Below, in pieces: positions 13,430 to 16,162 of a stretch of DNA of 16,162 bases (the first letter of the stretch is position 1; every line of letters begins with the position of its first letter). Where the stretch lies: positions 1 to 16,162 of the forward strand of contig JBBDIM010000160.1 of the NCBI GenBank assembly GCA_040880405.1, read 5' to 3'. Below the pieces are notes generated by a model. It was not told the DNA's origin and searched no databases. It worked only from the letters and a program-made list of their open reading frames with translations. The DNA comes from JBBDIM01 sp040880405 (lineage in GTDB: Bacteria; Planctomycetota; Planctomycetia; Pirellulales; Pirellulaceae). Made by a program: the position numbers and the translations under genes.

Positions 13430-14721
13430 ATATTTTTGATCGACTCGAATCGAACGTTCGTGGCTACTGCCGCTCGTTCCCCACAATTTTCAAACATGCC
13501 AAGGATCACTTGCTGATCAACGAAGAAGGTACAGAGTACATCGACTTCTTCGCCGGGGCCGGATCGCTGAACTATGGTCACAATAATGATGTGATCAAGG
13601 CGGAACTGATCAAGTACCTGACCGAGGATGGGGTGACTCATGCTTTGGATATGTCGACGGTCGCCAAGCGTGACCTCCTGCAAACGGTGCAGGATGTGTT
13701 GCTCGCTCCGCGAGGAATGAACCACAAGGTGTTATTCCCCGGCCCGACAGGTACCAATGCGGTTGAAACCGCGTTGAAGTTGGCGCGGAAGGTGACCGGA
13801 CGTCAAAATGTCATCGCGTTTACCAATGGTTTTCACGGGATGACTTTGGGTTCGTTGGCGATCACCGGCAACGCGGGCAAACGAGCCGGTGCCGGCGTGA
13901 CCTTAAACGACACGACCCACATGCCGTTCTGTGATTACTTCGACGCGGATACCGACACGATCTCCATGATCGAGAGCTATCTGACCGATGGCAGTAGCGG
14001 AATGGAGAAACCGGCGGCTTTTGTGCTGGAAACCGTGCAGGCCGAGGGTGGCGTGAATGTCGCCTCCAAGGATTGGCTCAAACGGATCGCCAAGCTGGCG
14101 AAGGATGTCGGGGCGTTGCTGATTGTCGACGACATTCAGGTGGGCTGTGGGCGAACCGGTCCGTTCTTCAGCTACGAGTTCGCTGATATTAATCCGGATA
14201 TCGTGTGTCTCTCGAAGTCGCTGTCTGGGTATGGTTTTCCACTGGCCCTGGTGCTGCTGAAACCAGAGTTTGATGCCTTCAATCCAGGTGAACACAACGG
14301 TACGTTCCGTGGATTTAACCCGGCATTTATCACGGCCGCTGCGGCCCTGAATCATTATTGGCGGAACGACGCCCTGACCAATGACGTCGTTCGTAAGTCG
14401 AAGATGATTAAGGATACGCTGTTGGACCTGGCCGATACGTACGACGGGAACGTCCGCGGACGTGGGTTGATTCAAGGGATTCAATTTGAGGATCCCTCAA
14501 TCGCCGCCAAAGTTTCGGCGGCCGCCTTTAAGCGTGGTCTGATCATCGAAACCGCCGGTCCTGATGATGAAGTGCTGAAGACTTTGCCGCCGCTGACGAT
14601 CAACGACCAGGCCCTGAAAGAGGGTTTGAATATTCTTGTTGATTCGGTCCATGAAGTCCGCGGCGACGCCAAGCCTCGCGTCGCGATCACAAGAACCAAG
14701 GGCGAGCAACAGGAGAAATAA
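13426..14721 (+). CDS. ectB: L-2,4-diaminobutyrate--2-oxoglutarate aminotransferase
   Basis: First committed step of ectoine synthesis: transfers the amino group of glutamate to L-aspartate 4-semialdehyde, giving L-2,4-diaminobutyrate and 2-oxoglutarate. It is a 431-residue class III PLP-dependent aminotransferase, the normal length for EctB. Motifs: N-terminal 'FDRLESNVRGYCRSFPTIF', 'FAGAGSLNYGHNN', PLP phosphate-binding 'GPTGTNAVETALKLARKVTGR', 'GFHGMTLGSLA', D235 in 'LLIVDDIQVGCGRTG', and the Schiff-base lysine K264 in 'CLSKSLSGYGFPLALVL', then 'GEHNGTFRGFNPAF'. These N-terminal and 'SLSGYG' features separate EctB from ornithine and GABA aminotransferases. AGGAGG (13416-13421) lies just before the ATG. 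The ATG overlaps the ectA stop by four bases, indicating translational coupling. Confidence 0.95.
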   Translation: MNIFDRLESNVRGYCRSFPTIFKHAKDHLLINEEGTEYIDFFAGAGSLNYGHNNDVIKAELIKYLTEDGVTHALDMSTVAKRDLLQTVQDVLLAPRGMNHKVLFPGPTGTNAVETALKLARKVTGRQNVIAFTNGFHGMTLGSLAITGNAGKRAGAGVTLNDTTHMPFCDYFDADTDTISMIESYLTDGSSGMEKPAAFVLETVQAEGGVNVASKDWLKRIAKLAKDVGALLIVDDIQVGCGRTGPFFSYEFADINPDIVCLSKSLSGYGFPLALVLLKPEFDAFNPGEHNGTFRGFNPAFITAAAALNHYWRNDALTNDVVRKSKMIKDTLLDLADTYDGNVRGRGLIQGIQFEDPSIAAKVSAAAFKRGLIIETAGPDDEVLKTLPPLTINDQALKEGLNILVDSVHEVRGDAKPRVAITRTKGEQQEK

Positions 14722-14724
14722 TCG

Positions 14725-15117
14725 ATGATCGTTCGTAGCTTAAAAGACACGATCGGAACCGATCGCGAAGTCAAAGGGGGGAACTGGACTAGTCGTCGTC
14801 TGCTACTTCGCGACGACAAAATGGGGTTCTCCTTGCACGACACGATCATCCATGCCGGAACCACGACTCCCATTCATTACCAGAATCATCTGGAAGCGGT
14901 GTACTGCATTGAAGGGAAGGGTTCGGTCACCATGGTGGACTCCGGAGAGAAACACGAAATCTCCGCCGGAATGGTCTATGCCTTGGATTTGCACGACAAT
15001 CACCTGTTGACCGCAGAGACCGACATGCGAATGATTTGTGTGTTCAACCCGGCGATCGTCGGAGGAGAAGTACACGACGAAAACGGCGTTTATCCCGCTT
15101 TCGTGGATGACGAGTAA
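14725..15117 (+). CDS. ectC: Ectoine synthase
   Basis: Ring closure of N-gamma-acetyl-L-2,4-diaminobutyrate to ectoine by a small iron-dependent cupin, 130 residues, full length. The three residues known to bind the metal in EctC are present at the family positions: E57 ('YQNHLEAVYCIEG'), Y85 ('GMVYALD') and H93 ('HDNHLLTAE'). Other family landmarks are the N-terminal 'MIVRSLKDTIGTDREVKGGNWTSRRLLLRDDKMGFS', 'HAGTTTPIHYQNH' and the closing 'VCFNPA'-like stretch 'MICVFNPAIVGGEVHDENGVYPA'. AGGAGA lies nine bases before the ATG and the gene begins three bases after the ectB stop, so ectA, ectB and ectC form one translational unit. Confidence 0.96.
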   Translation: MIVRSLKDTIGTDREVKGGNWTSRRLLLRDDKMGFSLHDTIIHAGTTTPIHYQNHLEAVYCIEGKGSVTMVDSGEKHEISAGMVYALDLHDNHLLTAETDMRMICVFNPAIVGGEVHDENGVYPAFVDDE

Positions 15118-15351
15118 TATCGCTCGCTACTGCGAGGAGTACACCTCCGGCACACTGATTAAAAAGACGCCCCCGGCCGATTTCGACCCGGGGGTGTCGT
15201 CGTTCTTGCTCGCCCCCACTAGCGGAACTGACGCTGAAGATCATGTTCTGGATCATCGTTTCTCGCCTGCCACTTGCCCCACACGCCTAAGGTGGTAGCG
15301 GGAAGTTATCGTGTTTTCAAAATCTCGTTTGGCATGGAGGTTACCCCCATC
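15118..15351. other. ectC-ectD intergenic region
   Basis: A 234-base spacer without a gene separates ectC from ectD, in contrast to the tight packing of ectA-ectB-ectC. It holds a GC-rich hairpin (15166-15198) and a pair of GATCAT repeats (15239-15257). I did not find a good sigma70 promoter, but an independent promoter for ectD would have to be here if the hairpin terminates transcription. Confidence 0.5.
15161..15198. terminator. Hairpin, possible terminator or attenuator after ectC
   Basis: An 11-bp stem (15166-15176 with 15188-15198, one G-T pair) with an 11-base loop starts 49 bases after the ectC stop. The plus-strand tail TCGTCGTTCTTGCT is only moderately T-rich. On the minus strand it is followed by TTTTT (15161-15165). 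It could end ectABC transcripts partially, or stop antisense transcription entering from the right. Confidence 0.55.
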
Positions 15352-16162
15352 ATGGCCCTCGCATCCAGTAATGTGGAAGATCCGTATTTTTCGCGTCTCG
15401 GAGATCAATTCGGAATGGCGGCTAGGCTCGACCCGGTTGTCTGGTCCGAACGCCCGGGGCGGCTAAACTCGTCCGAGATCGAGTCGTACCAGCGGGATGG
15501 GTTTCTCTCGATACCGCAGCTGATTTCCCGCGAGGAGGTGAATCAGCTTTTGCAGGCGGCCGATCGATTGCGCCAGACGGTCGACCCCGACCAGTCGCAT
15601 GTGATCGCGGAACCGGCCAGCCGCACAATTCGCTCCGTTTTCAGGCTGCATCGCGACTACGAGGACTTCAAGGAGATCTGTCGAGATCCTCGCATCGTCG
15701 AGCGAGCCGAGCAGATTTTGGGTAGTGAGGTGTATTTACATCAGTCGCGAATCAACTTTAAGCCGGCGTTTGAAGGCAAAGAATTTTTCTGGCACTCCGA
15801 CTTTGAAACGTGGCACATTGAGGACGGTCTCCCTCGGATGCGCGCGGTAAGCATTTCCCTGAGTCTCACGCACAATCTGCCGTACAACGGTCCGTTGATG
15901 CTGATTCCTGGCTCACACCGATATTACATACGTTGTGTGGGGCGAACTCCGGAAAATCACTTTGAACAGTCGCTTCGCAGTCAGCGGTATGGGGTGCCGG
16001 ATCAGCAATCGCTCCGTTGGCTGGTCGATGCGGGAGGAATCTCGACTCCGACCGGCGGCCCCGGTTCCGCCGTTATGTTCGACTGCAACACGTTGCATGG
16101 CTCGGTCGCCAATTTAAGCCCCTATCCGCGGACCAACCTGTTTCTGGTTTTTAACAGTGTTG
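15352..16162 (+). CDS. ectD: Ectoine 5-hydroxylase, 3' end outside window
   Basis: Fe(II)/2-oxoglutarate-dependent dioxygenase of the phytanoyl-CoA dioxygenase superfamily that hydroxylates ectoine to 5-hydroxyectoine. 270 residues are visible of the roughly 300 usual for EctD, and the frame is open at the window edge. The EctD signature is intact: 'INFKPAFEGKEFFWHSDFETWHIEDGLPRMRAVSISLSL'-type region at residues 134-171 with iron ligands H148 and D150. The distal ligand is H249 ('CNTLHGS') and the 2-oxoglutarate arginine is R260 ('SPYPRTNLFLVFNS'). The N-terminal 'DPVVW' and 'YQRDGFLSIPQLISREEV' also fit. Start: ATG 15352 has GGAGG (15336-15340) eleven bases upstream. An in-frame ATG at 15334 lacks a ribosome binding site. 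It is probably co-regulated with ectABC but may have its own promoter. Confidence 0.94.
   Translation, partial: MALASSNVEDPYFSRLGDQFGMAARLDPVVWSERPGRLNSSEIESYQRDGFLSIPQLISREEVNQLLQAADRLRQTVDPDQSHVIAEPASRTIRSVFRLHRDYEDFKEICRDPRIVERAEQILGSEVYLHQSRINFKPAFEGKEFFWHSDFETWHIEDGLPRMRAVSISLSLTHNLPYNGPLMLIPGSHRYYIRCVGRTPENHFEQSLRSQRYGVPDQQSLRWLVDAGGISTPTGGPGSAVMFDCNTLHGSVANLSPYPRTNLFLVFNSV

Noticed and set aside
13903..14484. 193-codon open frame antisense to ectB
   Set aside because: Shadow frame of a well-conserved gene; composition is His/Arg/Gln-rich without any family motif.

Overview
The window looks like a planctomycete chromosome or scaffold. It carries the C-terminal part of a DUF1501 protein, a very large exported PQQ-type beta-propeller protein with the 'DWPMWRGN' N-terminal motif and a malectin-like tail, and a set of secreted esterases and a Tat-type metallophosphatase. 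These families are abundant and often characteristic in Planctomycetes. A compatible-solute cluster fills the right half, which suggests a marine or otherwise salt-exposed organism. The genus cannot be fixed from the sequence.

Layout. 1-498 (+): end of a DUF1501 gene, closed by a strong terminator. 797-1807 (+): NAD-type isocitrate dehydrogenase, followed by a hairpin terminator shared with the convergent gene. 1905-8611 (-): four exported proteins read leftwards: a Tat-type metallophosphatase, an SGNH/GDSL hydrolase, a sialate-O-acetylesterase-like (SASA) protein, and the 1260-residue propeller protein with an embedded methyltransferase-like domain. 8809-12642 (-): a tightly packed operon ehuB-ehuC-ehuD-ehuA-marC, encoding an ectoine/hydroxyectoine ABC importer plus a MarC-family membrane protein. 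12932-16162 (+): ectA-ectB-ectC, then ectD, which runs off the right edge.

The two right-hand units are divergent, so synthesis and uptake of ectoine form one locus. EctB makes L-2,4-diaminobutyrate from aspartate semialdehyde, EctA acetylates it, EctC cyclises it to ectoine, and EctD hydroxylates ectoine to 5-hydroxyectoine. EhuB, EhuC, EhuD and EhuA would bring the same solutes in from outside. No ectoine-degradation genes (doe/eut type) and no ectR or dedicated aspartokinase are present within the window, so the importer more likely serves osmoprotection and recapture of leaked solute than catabolism. The roughly 290 bp between the units holds a good sigma70-like promoter for ectABC, a near-perfect 28-bp palindrome directly downstream of its -10, and a possible opposing -10 for the ehu operon.

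Two technical points matter for anyone using this sequence. The 100-N gap at 9993-10092 inside ehuA is flanked by an exact 55-bp duplication. Collapsing gap plus duplication restores a 268-codon intact gene, so ehuA is almost certainly not broken. Also, ectA has no ATG, GTG or TTG in frame early enough to encode its full GNAT fold. It may start at an ATT at 12932, or the sequence may contain an error there.
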